From NCBI GenBank assembly GCA_021234535.1, contig CM037836.1:16165111-16229110 (forward strand): 64,000 nt of DNA. The letters run 5' to 3'. The DNA is from Stichopus chloronotus. Lineage: Eukaryota; Echinodermata; Holothuroidea; Aspidochirotida; Stichopodidae. Position numbers and translations under genes: made by a program. The notes under the pieces were generated by a model. That model was not told where the DNA came from. It saw nothing but the letters and a program-made list of their open reading frames with translations, and searched no databases. Below, in pieces: positions 12,114 to 24,700 of this stretch; the stretch's first letter is position 1, and each line of letters starts with the position of its first letter.

Positions 12114-12511
12114 GTCCTCGTAGTTTCTGTTTACATTCTATTCATGTTTACCTTCCCTGGAAATTCCATCATATGGTAACACTGTTCCCGGCTATCTAGG
12201 GAATTTGTAAACCTCCAAATGTTTTTGTACGGGACGAGCTATCTCGTGCCCCTAATTAGTAACAAACAAAGTTTTAACTAAAAAAAAAAACTTCTAGGCG
12301 CCACTATACGCCTATATGTTCAGCCCAGTATTTGCTCAGAGAAAAATGAAAGAGGATGCGTAGTTCATTATGATTCTTGTAGCACCTCAAAAACACCTGA
12401 TATGTATTACCATGTTTTATAGATAGATGTTTTTTTTTTTTGCATGAATTAAGGAATTGCGGATATTATATCCTTATTTCAAGGCTGGGTACATGCAGCT
12501 CAAGTACCAAC

Positions 12512-12600
12512 GGGAAGTGCCGTTTCCTGCCATCTGAGAGGTTTGAAAAGCCAAAATGTTCTTGTTCGTTCTTAGCCAACTATAAACATGGCGCTAGGCT
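12512..12600 (+). repeat. Direct duplicate flanking hAT-type element 1, right copy
   Basis: Partner of 11056-11150, starting GAAGTGCCGTTTCC and running to CATGGCGCTA. Confidence 0.6.
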
Positions 12601-13434
12601 TTGATAGTTCTGAGGATACCCCCCCCCCAAGTTTTATACCCACGAGTATCAATAGTGCAGTTTTTGGGAAGACTGCACCCCATCCTTCAACCCATCCTTT
12701 ATAAAATTCTTGAGCCTCTCCCGATAAGGTAGGCCTATTTTCCTGCCTAATAGTATTCCTAGTGTCCAAACTGCTGCTGTGGCGTCGTCACTCAGTCGGA
12801 AAAGGACATCCAGCCGGTAGGAAGTTTTGAATCTTCACACTCCACGACCCTAAATATACGGCCCTGAATCACCACCGGGAGGGGGGGGGGGGGAACAAGC
12901 AGTGTTTACATACATGACAAGAACACCGAAACTCTTGAACGACATGAATCGAAAGTGTATGTCTGGTGTTACGCCATATTTTTATCTCATCCTTATACGG
13001 ATTATACAGGGAGGAGATTATTGTACTTCTTTGAGCGGCGTAAGTAAAAAAAAAAAAAAGACACATAAATTGTAGCCCACCTTACCTTATGGTATTCAAC
13101 TAAAACTTGGTGGGTCAGTAGTCCTTATGTGGGGGTTACCTAATGGTAAACAAATGACATGAATGGAGCTTATCCACTGGGGTTATGGGGTGAGAAGGGA
13201 TGTCCAAATATGTGTGTGCACAAAAGATGGTGTGTCACCATCTCCTCTGATAACCTGGAAGAACCTCAAATTTGGTGGGTGTACGTAGGTTGCACGGGTG
13301 TATGAAATCCTACACTTTAGCTGGAAGTATTATTAGGTTTTGGGCTGGCTATGAGATGTTGTATAACTACAAGGCTGATTTTGTGTAAGTTTTATAGTAT
13401 GTCAGTCACCCACAGCTTATGATTGTTGCTTTAG
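12601..13434. other. Intergenic, no gene seen
   Basis: Contains a 13-base poly-G tract at 12881 and a poly-A run near 13049. No open frame with protein-like composition was found. Confidence 0.45.
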
Positions 13435-13511
13435 TTGTCAATGGTGAAGATCAAGACTATGAAGATGCAGACATAGAGGTCGATAGACCTGCGTCCACTG
13501 ATGTTCCTAAG
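13435..13511 (+). CDS. Orphan exon-like segment with acidic Tyr-rich peptide
   Basis: A TTGTTGCTTTAG acceptor precedes 77 bases that read, after two bases completing a split codon, as 25 codons, followed by a CCTAAG|GTATCC donor. The peptide is acidic (E-D-Q-D-Y-E-D-A-D-I-E-V-D-R-P) and resembles a cytoplasmic-tail segment with a possible SH2-binding Y-E-D-A. A tandem GTATCCTAAG next to the donor creates a second potential donor 10 bases downstream, but its use would add an in-frame stop. No companion exons were identified and the gene is unknown. Confidence 0.35.
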
Positions 13512-16500
13512 GTATCCTAAGGTATTATTTCACGAAAACATGTAGAAAATGTCCCCCAATGGAGGGTCACGTGCTGCGTTAATGTAATCTTACGGTGAGT
13601 ATCATAGTTTGTGCACCCTATTTTTTTTACTGCGTAATTAGATGTACAAGAGTTATACTTTTAGCTCAGCCGTACGAAATACGGAGTAATTATAAGATAG
13701 CACAAATTTTCTGAATTTGTCTTTTTTTCCATAAAAAATTGTTTTGTTTCAAACGTCAGACGACAGGACAAATATTATTTTCACAATCATATAGGTTTCT
13801 AATGGTACCGTAATGATTAGGTAAAAGGATCTTTACTCTCAGAAAAGAGCTGCAGAAAATTCTTTTTCATTGGACGAACTGATCAGGGGACAAGGTTTGG
13901 AACTGTTTTATTTTCGGAGAGGGGGGAGTAGCAGTAATCAGACTAGCCTAGTAATTTGTGAATAAACATGACCCTCAGATTGCGGGAAATTGTCTCTTTG
14001 ACTGAAGTCTTTCTAGTCTTGTGAATTTCACCGGTATTCTTTATTGTCAAGTTAGAGCATATGTTTGGAGACACACTTGCGAACTACGTAGCCTATGTTG
14101 ATGAACGTTATATTTTGGTCGGCTCTATGATTTTGCAGCCCCCTCCCCGCGGACGTCCGTGACTACACTAGTATACGATACCTCGAAAATATGCTTAGTA
14201 CTTACTGTTGTTTGCTAAGTCCGTATCAGGTCCGTGTGCAGCTTTTTCAGTGGAGGGATCGAGGCTGGATTTTACCACAATTGAAAAAAACAATTGAAAA
14301 AAACAAAACATTTTACGATCAACAAATTAAAACTCATTATATATGTCGCTAACGTAGGCCTACTACCACAGGCTGAGAGGAACTCAAGGTCTTGTGTCAT
14401 TATTTCATATACATGGTTTTTCGTCGATGGTAATATTGTGTTTACTTTGGTTCAAAATTTAGTCTTTTGATCATGTTCCACTTAGACCTATATGCATGGT
14501 GCATCATTTTTTTTTTCATTCCTCACTTTTTTTTCAATTTTATTCTGTAAATGCTATTTTCTTAGAATTTACATGCAGAGGCTTATTCTTTCCTGGCCTA
14601 AAATACAGACAGCACTCTCTTTTTTGGTACTTTAAAGCCCAAATTCAAGTTTATACTCAACTCGTGATCCCTTCAATAAGCTGAACCTCCCTGCTGGCTA
14701 CACGCGCTTTTCCGTCACAGGAAGGAAAGCGAGAAGGTACATCATGCTTTATGACGGGAGAAGAAGCTGTGTTAGAAGTTAGGTACACCCACATCAGCAG
14801 ACCGTTAGGTAAACAAAGAAGCTAACGAGCAAACAAAAGCGTCGCAGCCAGCTTAGATTGGTTACGACGCACTTTAGTTGCAGCGTCAGGAACGTCAATA
14901 TGTACTTTTACATCGAGCAATGTTTCGTTTCATTAAAAACGATCTGCTGAACAAATAACACTTAAAGTCATTTAAATACTTTGTACTATTTGTTCCAAAT
15001 GTATCAATAGCCCAAACTTGTTTTATTGGGGGTAATACTATGAAAACAAAGACCGTTGTTTTAGATGTTCCAACTTCCCAATTATGTTAATTGACATTGC
15101 TGTCAAGTATCCAGTTTTCACCACGTTGACGACATCAAAGCATCAAAATCATGTGATCAACAACGACATAAGCTATTGTGTTGACGTTTTCAACTTACCA
15201 GTTCAAAGAAGCCGGTATGGTATGACTGTGAGCACAATACACTTTCGTTACATTTGTGTTAGATAATCACGACATAATCACAGTCTGTTTGGTTTACACG
15301 TGAAGACCGTCGGCAGATATTGGTAAGCGTATTCGTATCTAACATTTAAGATGTGTCTCTCGTACATTGTTATCCCACGTAGACCTGACGTTATATCACG
15401 GTGGAATGCACATCCAATTCCTTCCTTGTATTTGTAACTCATGGCTAGCCTAACGTTTAATAATTCTGGGCATATTGCCAATCTCTGACAATTATGTATT
15501 TTGATGTTAGTACCGTCACTTATCGCATTCCTCCAGTAACTCAGTGTACTTACAGTGGCAGTTCACCCAATGTTCTGCTCAAGCTAATGTCATCAGTGGT
15601 TATTGTGAAATATTCACACCGTAGCAGAATTTTCAATTTCAAGGCGTAAAATCACCTGTCATATTGCGACTTCAAGTGAGTCAGTCCTTACGTTAGGCTG
15701 AACACAGGCCCTCAGGCTCAGTCAGTCAGTACAGGCAGCCTACAGCTGTGAACATGGGCCAGGGTGTACTGCCTTGTCTCATGCTCCATAACAACATATT
15801 TCTGAAAATGACAGCCATGTCTTGCATGGTATGGGTTGAATCGAGAATCCAACGATATGCACTTAATAGAAAATGATATGAGCACTTGAATGAGCACTTG
15901 TAGTACTGCTGGGAGTAGGTATAGCGTCTATATTATAGCGTTGGTATATATGTATTTATTTTACAGAGTTGGCATTTTAATTTACTGGGTTAGGGGATGT
16001 ATTTATCTTTGAAAACCAAAAATACAATTCAGTCTCACTGCGTAGTGTGTTATCCTTAGGACTTGTGATGCAACTGTTATCTTAATATCCTTAATGGTTC
16101 AAATCCTCTTTAACCTCTTTCCTTTGCAGGTTTAACTTCTCTCGTTTCTTCCGCAGGTTATCACAGTTGATCCTTTCACAGGAAGTCTATAACTTTGTGT
16201 TCCTTTGTTTACTAAGATGAAAGTTAAATGTCATCACTATTTTAATTCCTATAGCCTAGGCCCTTATAGACTGAAGTGATGTTACTCATGTACACCATTA
16301 ATTAAACACATAAGTTATAGTGGAATGTAACTTGGTTGTGGGGCAAAATTTCTGTGTCAAGTTTCTCCCCCGGGTTTTTTTTTGTTAGACTGATTCAAAA
16401 CAGTATGTTTTTGTGTGTATGAACTAATGTTGTCACAACTACGGTAACTTAAGTACCCACCTGACATACATTTACTACTCTGTACAAAAATTTGAGAAAC

Positions 16501-17224
16501 AGCACAATTAACTTGCTATGTGATCGCATATTGTGTGAGATCGCCTACTTCAACGTAGCAAATAATGTGTAGACCCTGAAACATGTTACAACATTCAGTT
16601 GGGTTGCCTGATCAGGGGAATTAAGCAAAAAGTGAAAAAGGAATTTATTTTTCTCACTGAGAGTTGATGGCCCTATCAATGAATATGTAAAGTGTGTAGG
16701 CAGGTGCACATAGTAATATACACTAGCAAGAACCCTCCACACCAACTGTGGTATTTAGTACTTTGGGAATGCCAATATTTATGATGCAGTCAACATTTTG
16801 GTTGGGTATCCAACAGGTATGAGAAGAAATTATCCAATTCTGATTTTTAAGAATCAATTAAAAACACAAGTATCAGCCATTACAAACAATGACAGCTCCA
16901 TTCTAGACAGGCAGGTCAATCATTCAGAGCTTGTGGCATACAAATGGCAGGTTGAGGTGTTCTGTATGACACACAAGATATCAACCTACTCCCATCTCAA
17001 GAACACTTATTACCAAACTGACAAGAGATGCACAGCATTCTTTCATCAATGATCTTGCACTTTGTGTAGCTTGTGTTGAATACACGGACAATTGACAGAC
17101 AAGTGTAGCAAAATGTGTCCTGGGAAAGGTTGGTCAATGGGTTGAATGCAATTTGTGGAGATGACACATCAACCTGTTTTCCAGACAACAAAGGAGAAGG
17201 AAAGTCAGGACTTGTGACAATATT

Positions 17225-17310
17225 AAATGAAAGACCAGCACTTGGTAAACACCATCACCAAATTTCATTTAAATATGTTGTTTACTTTCCAAGATATTGA
17301 AATCTGAATG
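17225..17310 (+). repeat. Short dispersed repeat, copy 1
   Basis: The segment AAACACCATCACCAAATTT through GTTGTTTACT to GAATGTTCAT resembles 48230-48305. The two share spacing and most bases over about 75 positions. The family is unknown. Confidence 0.45.
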
Positions 17311-17344
17311 TTCATAAAAAAAGGTATTAGGAACCTACCTTTTT

Positions 17345-17369
17345 GAGATTGTGATAGCATCACAATCTC
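17345..17369. repeat. Perfect 11-bp hairpin
   Basis: GAGATTGTGAT, a three-base loop AGC, then ATCACAATCTC: a perfect inverted repeat in AT-rich DNA. It lies just downstream of the dispersed repeat at 17225 and may be part of it. Confidence 0.65.
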
Positions 17370-18115
17370 TAACATCAAAATCTTTTGCCTAAGGATTTAA
17401 ACTGATTATCCTTTGATTGAAAATAAATTTAAAATTATTAAATATTGACGGTTTTGGTCAACAGACTAAAAACAATCCCTCCCTCCCCCCAACAAATTTG
17501 CAAACCAGCATTTTTTTAGCACTCCAAAATGCTAAAAAGCTCTGTAATGGTCAATCAATTGTGCTAAAGTTTCATTATAGGCCCAGTGTTTTTTCCATAA
17601 CTGTGACATGTTTTCATACTGTACAACTGCATTTATGGGCTGTCTCTTCTCGTGACCCTCATGGCTGTGAATCCCAAGAAGGTTGCATCTGCAATGGGAC
17701 TCACTCCAGGGCCTGGCTTTGGGTTTTAAATTTTCCAGGTGTGCTACAAATGACACACACTTCTCAGGAAATTGAGGAGTGTGGTAGGTGTGCTGTTCTT
17801 TGAAACTTTCATAGACTGTGTGTGTTCCCCTTTTTCTTCCAGGTATGCAAAAAACCTCACTCCTCAGAGTGATCTGAGGCAAGTGATGGTGTGCAATGGC
17901 ACTGGCATGCCTCAGAATCCAGGATTCCATTTGTAGAAACAAACATATTCAAATAGGTGATTGTCTGTAGCAAGAATGGACATGAGCATTTTAGCCTACA
18001 TGTTTAATGAGTTAGTACTTTTGTTAATCTGCAGTGTTGAATGCTGACCTAGAATACTGTTGTCTGTCCATTTGTCATAGGTGATACTGTAATTTAAGAA
18101 GTAATAAGAGTCAAG

Positions 18116-18235
18116 GTTGAAAACGGCACCAAACTGGAGTCAGCTCTGAGACAGTTGGAGAGAGGCAGCTCCTCCATAGACTGGTGTGAAAACAACTATG
18201 CCATCTTTCCTGGAATTGCAGAGTTCTTCAACTGT
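18116..18235 (+). CDS. Alkaline ceramidase (ACER2-like), first recognised exon
   Basis: Encodes the N-terminal region of a membrane ceramidase that hydrolyses ceramide to sphingosine and fatty acid in the Golgi/ER. The reading R-G-S-S-S-I-D-W-C-E-N-N-Y is the family's N-terminal signature. By ACER3 numbering the calcium ligands D19, W20, E22, N24 and E33 are all present with correct spacing (the D codon is 18179-18181). The donor is AACTGT|GTAAGT in phase 0. The 5' border is uncertain: an in-frame TAA at 18095 and no in-frame ATG mean an acceptor must lie at about 18098-18150 (AGs at 18110 or 18115 are candidates) and the initiator Met is in an upstream exon I could not find. The start given is the first full codon after the AG at 18115. 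Confidence 0.8.
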
Positions 18236-18356
18236 GTAAGTTATATTGTCAGTAACCATATGTCCATGCAGAAGAAAAAGAAAAAATGAAAAGGGAAAAG
18301 GGTGTGAAAAGCCATAGAATGTGAGGGCAAAGGAATTGGAGATTGTGTAAACGAAA

Positions 18357-18682
18357 AAAGTACATTTTGAAAACCAATATTTGTGAACACACAGTTATAG
18401 CTTATTTAAAATAAGAATGGATGGGGACCCTCTTTTCAAGAAATAAGTTTCTCACAGATAGAATTTAGTTATTTGTTGCTCAAGAATAATTTGTTCACCC
18501 AAACTTCCAAAAGTTCAAACAATGCGTCTTCTGTAACTGGTCTTATGCATAATTGTTTTAAGATATTAAGCTATGGCTGATGTATATTGGTGAGATTGAA
18601 TGAATTAACAATGATTAAAGCTACTGGAGTTTCTTTGTGTGTCATGTCGGTGCATTGCAAATGCACGATTTCCCTTTAATGA
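18357..18682 (+). repeat. 315-bp dispersed repeat family, copy B (ceramidase intron)
   Basis: Matches copy A throughout: AATATTTGTGAACAC, TTTTCAAGAAATAAGTTTCTCACAGATAGAA, TTTGTTCACCCAAAC, GGTGAGATTGAATG and a terminal TTTCCCTTTAA. It lies within the intron between the first two recognised ceramidase exons. Confidence 0.75.
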
Positions 18683-18838
18683 TAGCCATTCAAATTACCG
18701 AGTAACAGCCTAGAACATACATTAGTTAAGAAAGATTGTTTTCTTGTATGATTGATTTCTATGTTTCATTTTTTAAGATTGTGTATCATTCGCTTGCACT
18801 CATTATTAGAGAGGATATTTTTTTTTTATCTCTTTCAG

Positions 18839-19095
18839 GTCAGCAATGCAGTGTTCCTGCTGGTACCCCCTCTATTGGTTCACCTTTATAAACCCTATGC
18901 TGCCAGGGTGAACTCATCCATCAACGTCATGTGGATTCTGCTCATGATCGTCGGTACCTTCTCGATTTACTTTCACGCCACCCTCAGTTTGGTGGGCCAA
19001 CTGCTCGATGAGGTCTCCATCATTTGGGTGGTGCTGTGTGGTGTGGCTTTGTGGTTTCCACGGAGGTATTACCCATCTCTTTTCAATGGCAACAG
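18839..19095 (+). CDS. Alkaline ceramidase (ACER2-like), second recognised exon
   Basis: A 257-nt exon with acceptor ATCTCTTTCAG and donor AACAG|GTATGT. The product joins in frame as F-F-N-C-V-S-N-A-V-F. It carries hydrophobic segments (L-L-V-P-P-L-L-V and M-W-I-L-L-M-I-V) and the catalytic block S-I-Y-F-H-A-T-L-S-L-V-G-Q-L-L-D-E. By ACER3 numbering S77, the zinc ligand H81 and D92 are all intact with exact spacing (S to H four residues, H to D eleven). The F-P-R-R-Y-Y-P motif that follows is closest to ACER2 (F-P-R-R-Y-L-P). The exon ends in phase 2, completed by the next exon's first base to give Arg. Confidence 0.93.
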
Positions 19096-21574
19096 GTATG
19101 TGTCACCTCAGTTAGTCTCTGCTTCAGTCTTGAGTTCATGTAATTTCTTCCCAAATGAATAGTACAAGTAGACCTACCATGTACAGGTTGGCATCTTTCT
19201 TCCCATGCATCAGTTTGTTATCTCCATTTTCTTGTTCATTGTTGCTTCCTCACCCTGTGGCCCCTTTTGTTTGTATTCATCCTCAGTTGGTTCACTCTTT
19301 GTATTGTTCATGATTTATGTTGAAAACTTGTTCTCTTGAAGAAAGAACGTTATGCCATATTTGCTGAAAGAAAGCGAATGCAATGAAAAGTGACATGAAA
19401 ATCATCATACATTTATCATACTGAATAAATTACATGAATGATTTTTTTATTGATGATTTTGATGAATTGAGCATGTAGAGCTGCCATACAACAAATTGGC
19501 GCCTTTTCACTCAACTTTCTCTGTCAAAGAAAGAAAGTCATATTTGCTGGTTAAAAAGTGCCCTTACTGTTTAGAATAAAGAATGCATTGACTGAATGAT
19601 TGGTGCATTGTGGTTTTTTTTTGCTTCCTTGACATCCTTGCTCTCTTGTGACTTTTTCTGACATGGAATTGATCAGGAATGGATGAGGGGTTTAGTCAAG
19701 TGACTTCCTGTACTGCAAGATAAAGGACAATGGCTCCTCCAGCACTGCATATAAACAGGAAAGTTGATTGTCTTCCATGCTGTTGCTTTTGTGACTTCCT
19801 CCTATTGTGATATTCCTGGCATGGAAATTGATCAGTTGCAATAGGGATGAAATTTCAGTTGAGTGACTTTCTAGTTAGCAAACTGGTAGACAGGTCCTTC
19901 GCCAGGATTTACAATATACTGTATGGAGTGTCACCCTGGTGCTCAAGGCACTGATGTGAGCACGAAGTCTGGATCAGGTGGGCATATTGAAGGCCAAAAT
20001 CTTACCCACAGAGTTCTAAAAGTGACAGGAAGATCATGAGGTCAATCTTGAAAGAAGACGAATGAATGCATTGAAGAGTGACGCGAAAATCGCCAAACAT
20101 TGTTATACATTTATCAACTTAAAGAAGTTACAACAATAGGTGAAAACAGGTTTATGTTTTCATTTCTGTAGAATGTTCACTCTCTTTTGAGTTTGGCTGT
20201 CAGTCGGAAGTTACCATCGTGAATTCCTTGAATAAAAAAATTACTCCCGGCATTTTAGCTAGCTTCTTCAAACTTTGGTCAGTTCACTAACAAATTTCTG
20301 TTTTTCAGTTGCATCAGGAATAAACATTTTAGCCAAATACGCAAATTTGTGATAATATCAGGGATAATGTCACATGATGTGCCTTACTATATGTTTTCCT
20401 TTGTTTACGTAACCTTTATCGCCAGGGAAATTGGGAATTTTATATGCCCCAAGGGTTTTAGTTTCAAAGAATACATCATCTTCTTCACAATTATTGATGT
20501 CACTTACCAACATGAACCCTAGAAATAAAGGCTCTATATGTAGGCCTAACGAAAGAAATACTGACACTGTGCAACACTCCGCGTCATTGGTTTTGCATTT
20601 TCATCAAACTTTAAAAAGCCATATCTCAGAAACAGAAATAGATGTAAAATGTAATTCCAGTGGATTACCATTAAGGGTTTCACTCTGCTGCAACATCTGA
20701 AAGAAGCCAGCTCTTTTGTAGATGCATGTCAATCGGCAAATGTTGAAAAACTCGTTGACTGAGGAGGAGAGTGCTTTTGTCAATCCCTAATGTAGTGCAT
20801 TGCAACTGCATTTGCCTTCAAATACGCCAACATTGAAGTAAGTGTGGCCTTCACTTGAAGTATCCAACTGTGATCAATATGCAGAGTGTGCTTAAATGGA
20901 GCTGCTGACTAATCTCTCGGCAGTAACGGCCAACTCGAAATTAACTCACCATTGAATTCATCCTTGAATGGCTTTCATTGCGTCATTTATGCCTATTTTC
21001 AAAACCTGCTTGATCTCTGTCCTGGTTATGTATGAAAGTAAGTTACCTAGTGCATTCATGGTTTGTCTTGTTAAATTTTTATCAGTGGATGACTCAGTTC
21101 CATGTTCAGGAAGGTTGGGGGGGGGGGGGGCATGTGGGGACTGAGAAAAACAAACATTTTGCAAGTTCTGCATTACTGTAGCTGAACAAACAGCAACTAT
21201 AGCTGTAGTGGTATTCGTCTTAATAACTGATAGGAAAGGGACGCTCATCGTACCTATCGACAAACAGAGATGTAGGACCAATGGCAGGGCTTACAGTATA
21301 TACCCAAGATTGTAGTGTGCAAGCTTGCAACAGTAACTGAAGGTTATTGCAGAGTATATATATGCCAGCCTGTCCCCTGCTCTCTCCCCCCCTTCCACTC
21401 CCCACCTTTGTTTTCACTTTAAGAGTTGGATCATCGTTGGAATCAGCACAGGCCTCAGGGACAGAAACTAGTATACATTTGAATAATTGCATTTAATTTT
21501 CATTCTCATGTACACTTTAATGTTGCTTGTATCCTAGCTCTAACCATTTGTTCATTATTGTTTGATTTTACCAG
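19096..21574. other. Ceramidase intron
   Basis: Bounded by GTATGT and TTTTACCAG. It contains a TAGGCCTA octamer at 20541 and a 14-base poly-G tract at 21117. No nested gene was seen. Confidence 0.7.
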
Positions 21575-21712
21575 GAAGTACTTTAAGCTGATGATGTTCA
21601 TGCTAACCATAGTCAGTACCATCCTTGCCTGCGTGAAACCCTCGCTGAACAACTTCTTCATGATGCCCTTCATCATACCCTGCATGGTCATGCTGGTCTT
21701 TGAATTACGAAG
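21575..21712 (+). CDS. Alkaline ceramidase (ACER2-like), third recognised exon
   Basis: A 138-nt exon between a TTGATTTTACCAG acceptor and an ACGAAG|GTAATC donor. It encodes a hydrophobic, Met- and Phe-rich span (K-L-M-M-F-M-L-T-I-V-S-T-I-L-A-C-V-K-P) followed by M-P-F-I-I-P-C-M-V-M-L-V-F-E-L-R, corresponding to central membrane helices of the seven-helix ceramidase fold. The V-K-P-x-x-N-N motif is shared with ACER2. The phases fit both neighbours exactly. Confidence 0.92.
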
Positions 21713-24700
21713 GTAATCTTTCAAACATGAAGTTAGTTGGTCGTCCAAATCCACTGAGCACGGTAGACACTGATAAGTGTTTTTGAGTTATTTGTATGTA
21801 CACAAAATGTTGCAGCTGTTACTGCTTTAGAATGTAGACTAAAATGCAAAGGTCTTGGCACACCAGTTTTGCAATATAGTTGGTGGGACTGATTTTGGCC
21901 TGGCGAGTGGTTGGATTGGAAAGTATATCAAATATTTTGATGGAATATTGATAATGTGAACCAAGTAGTCCAGACAAATTTTACACCGCTTGACTTACCA
22001 ATGAGGCACTTTAACACTGAAAGTACTGTGATATAAATTTATCGGTACTGTAAGACATTTCAGGCCAATTGAAATCCACTAACACCAATCCCCTTGCACC
22101 TTTTGCATTGGTTTACATATTCGGTACATTGTGTGTGCCATTGAAATGCTTTCGATCGGTCAGTGCCATTTAGCCAGAAATGCTCTGTAGATGTTTGCAC
22201 ATCGAGTGTTAATTGTCCACACAGAATAGTGAGATGAATGCCGATATCACACCCTGATTCTAGCAGCAGTGTGCCAAATTTCAAATCAAAGTTTGTTCAC
22301 CTTTCATTTGTTTCGTCAGTTTGTTCTTGCAGAGTATATTTTACCTCAATATCTATCATTAGCCTTTTTTTTTTTTTTGTGTGTGTTTGTGGTGCCAGCT
22401 TCTGCCCACTAGTACATACAGAGTGATCTGTCAACATCCAGAAAGCTCCCTAGTCCTAACAGACCATCGGGGCTCATCTTCGACAATAATGAGGAAAAAT
22501 CTCAGACATCTACTTAGATTTCAGACTTTTTAAGAAGAGCCTTAACCAATGGTATAGTCCATAACTATAATGAACATGTACACATTTGGTGTGTTTGGAC
22601 AGCATCATACATACATCATCAGTGTTTGTTGTCATTTTTCACTGATATTGTGTGCGACCATATAGTTATGTAACTGATCGATACAAAGAAAACTGTTTTT
22701 ACTTAGCAGACACCTGTATAGTAGGCACATATCCAGTAGTCACCTGCTCAGTAGAGAAACATTCAGTAGACACCTACCAGTAGAAATAAGCCCACAGGTA
22801 GCTACCCACACAGTAAACCCTACCCTAGTAGAAATATAACCAGTAGACACCTACCCAATAGATAGATATCCAGTAGATATAAGCCTACTGTACTGGTAAA
22901 CACACATACCCAGCATAGTCACATATCAAGTAGACATGTACAAAGTACCTAGATACCAACCTATTGAAGATACTGTACCTGTGTACCCAGTCGATATAAA
23001 CTCACTTAGAGAGATACCCACTGAAGACCTACCCAGTATACACCTACCGAAAAGACACTATACCCATAGACGCTATACCCAGTTCAAATATACTATATAG
23101 TCACCTCCCCCGCAGAGATACACCCATCAGATATAAACTAAGAAGCCACCTATTCATTAACCAGTACTGTGCCTAATAGACACCCTATTTGAACAACAAG
23201 GTCTCTTGCTGTTTTTGTTTGATCAACCCATTGGTAATTGTTACTGTGAATCTGTTTAAATAAGTTCCCCTTATGCATCCTCTCCTCTGTGTCACCTTTT
23301 GTACTGTGGGGACACCTGTGAACATGTCTATTAAATTAATTTGATTTTGCAAAAATTTCTGTTTTGCTCAAACCCATTGAAAAGGGTGAACAATTCACGT
23401 AGACCAGTGTGACATGCCTAGGGAGTTAACCTAGCACACTTTGTTGGAAATATTTGCCTAGTATATTTACAATGCTGTACTTTGCACAACTGTATGCTTA
23501 CTTCCCACACAATTTCACACCTGCTTTAATTTATTTAATGTGTTGTTCGGGCTCTCAGTGAGGACGTGCAGAATCCATTACTTATGAACAAACTTGCCAG
23601 TGCGATTGTTCAGATTTTGTGACCTTGTAATGGTCGAGATTTGCGACTGAAATTCCAAAGTTGATATTCTTAGCAAGGACACAACTGAATCTAATTTTTC
23701 TCAATCGCATTAATATTCACTTCTCTGTGCCATGATGGTTCCTGATACCCTCAAAACTGTGATCTTTTGTCAACTGCATTGCATGGTGAGATAACACCTC
23801 TGTGAAAGAAGTATTCTGAAGATAATTTACACAAGTCATTGGCATGCATTTTTTCTATAATTTAGACAGACAAGTTGTATATTGGGAAGTTCAGTCAATT
23901 TGCTTTTGTTTCCATAACACATATCCAGAGTCTGTAAAAGTTGAATGTACTATAGAAGAGAGTGATTTTATTTCTGCCCGAATTCCTTTTGTAGTGTAAA
24001 ACATGTTTGACTTTGCACTGAGTTTTCCTCCTTGGCTTACCCAACATTCGGTAAAGTTTTGAAAAGAAACTTGTTCTTCACTTTGAGATTAGTATTCAAA
24101 AAAAAAAAAAAAAAAACTTCTGTAGGCCATAGATTCATTGACACTTTCTTCCCGCTGGAAAATATGTTTGTGTTGGAAAACATTTGCAGGCTTGAGATTT
24201 GTCAGTCTGGACATAAACAAGCCGTATACTACAGTGAATCATGGGAGAGCCTAGTCTAACTGTTATTCTCAATTTCTCATCGAATGCAGATAATGTTTGT
24301 CAAAGCATTCCTGGCCATTTGCCATGCTTCAAGCCAACTGTTTAATATGTTGCTCTCTTCGTCACCAAAGAGGCTGCAAATTGAATACATCGATATGCAG
24401 TTGAATTTCAGTTCGTTTGCCTAACTGTGATGTGCTATCTAATAGTCACCCTTCCTTCCAAAGTTCACTTGTTTACACAAGCTCGCACCAGATGTCCCAA
24501 TGTCAGTTGCTTTTGTTTTCAGGAAATACTGTGACTAAATAGGCAGTGAGACAAACTGTAGCATTGCATCAAAACTCAGCAAAGTATGTACACTTCTCAG
24601 TCTGTTAGGAATTGTAGCAATTTTAGTCTGATACAACAACAGTTTATACGAAGCAATCATGGAAGTTGCAGATGTATTTGAAACAGTTCCTCAAACTAAC

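Larger units (their letters stand above)
13512..18115. other. Non-coding stretch upstream of the ceramidase
   Basis: Presumed to contain the unseen first exon and promoter of the ceramidase. No clear initiator exon with the expected short N-terminus could be identified. A repeat segment at 17225-17310, a perfect hairpin at 17345 and a TAGGCCTA octamer at 14355 are present. Open frames at 16798-17052 and 17417-17942 lack protein-like character. Confidence 0.45.

Noticed and set aside
17532..17942. 136-codon minus-strand and 128-codon plus-strand overlapping open frames
   Set aside because: Both strands are open over the same DNA and neither peptide shows family features; most likely chance upstream of the ceramidase.
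22700..23180. Possible CRISPR-like regularly spaced repeats
   Set aside because: Units are diverged, spacing irregular, and the setting is an intron of an animal gene.
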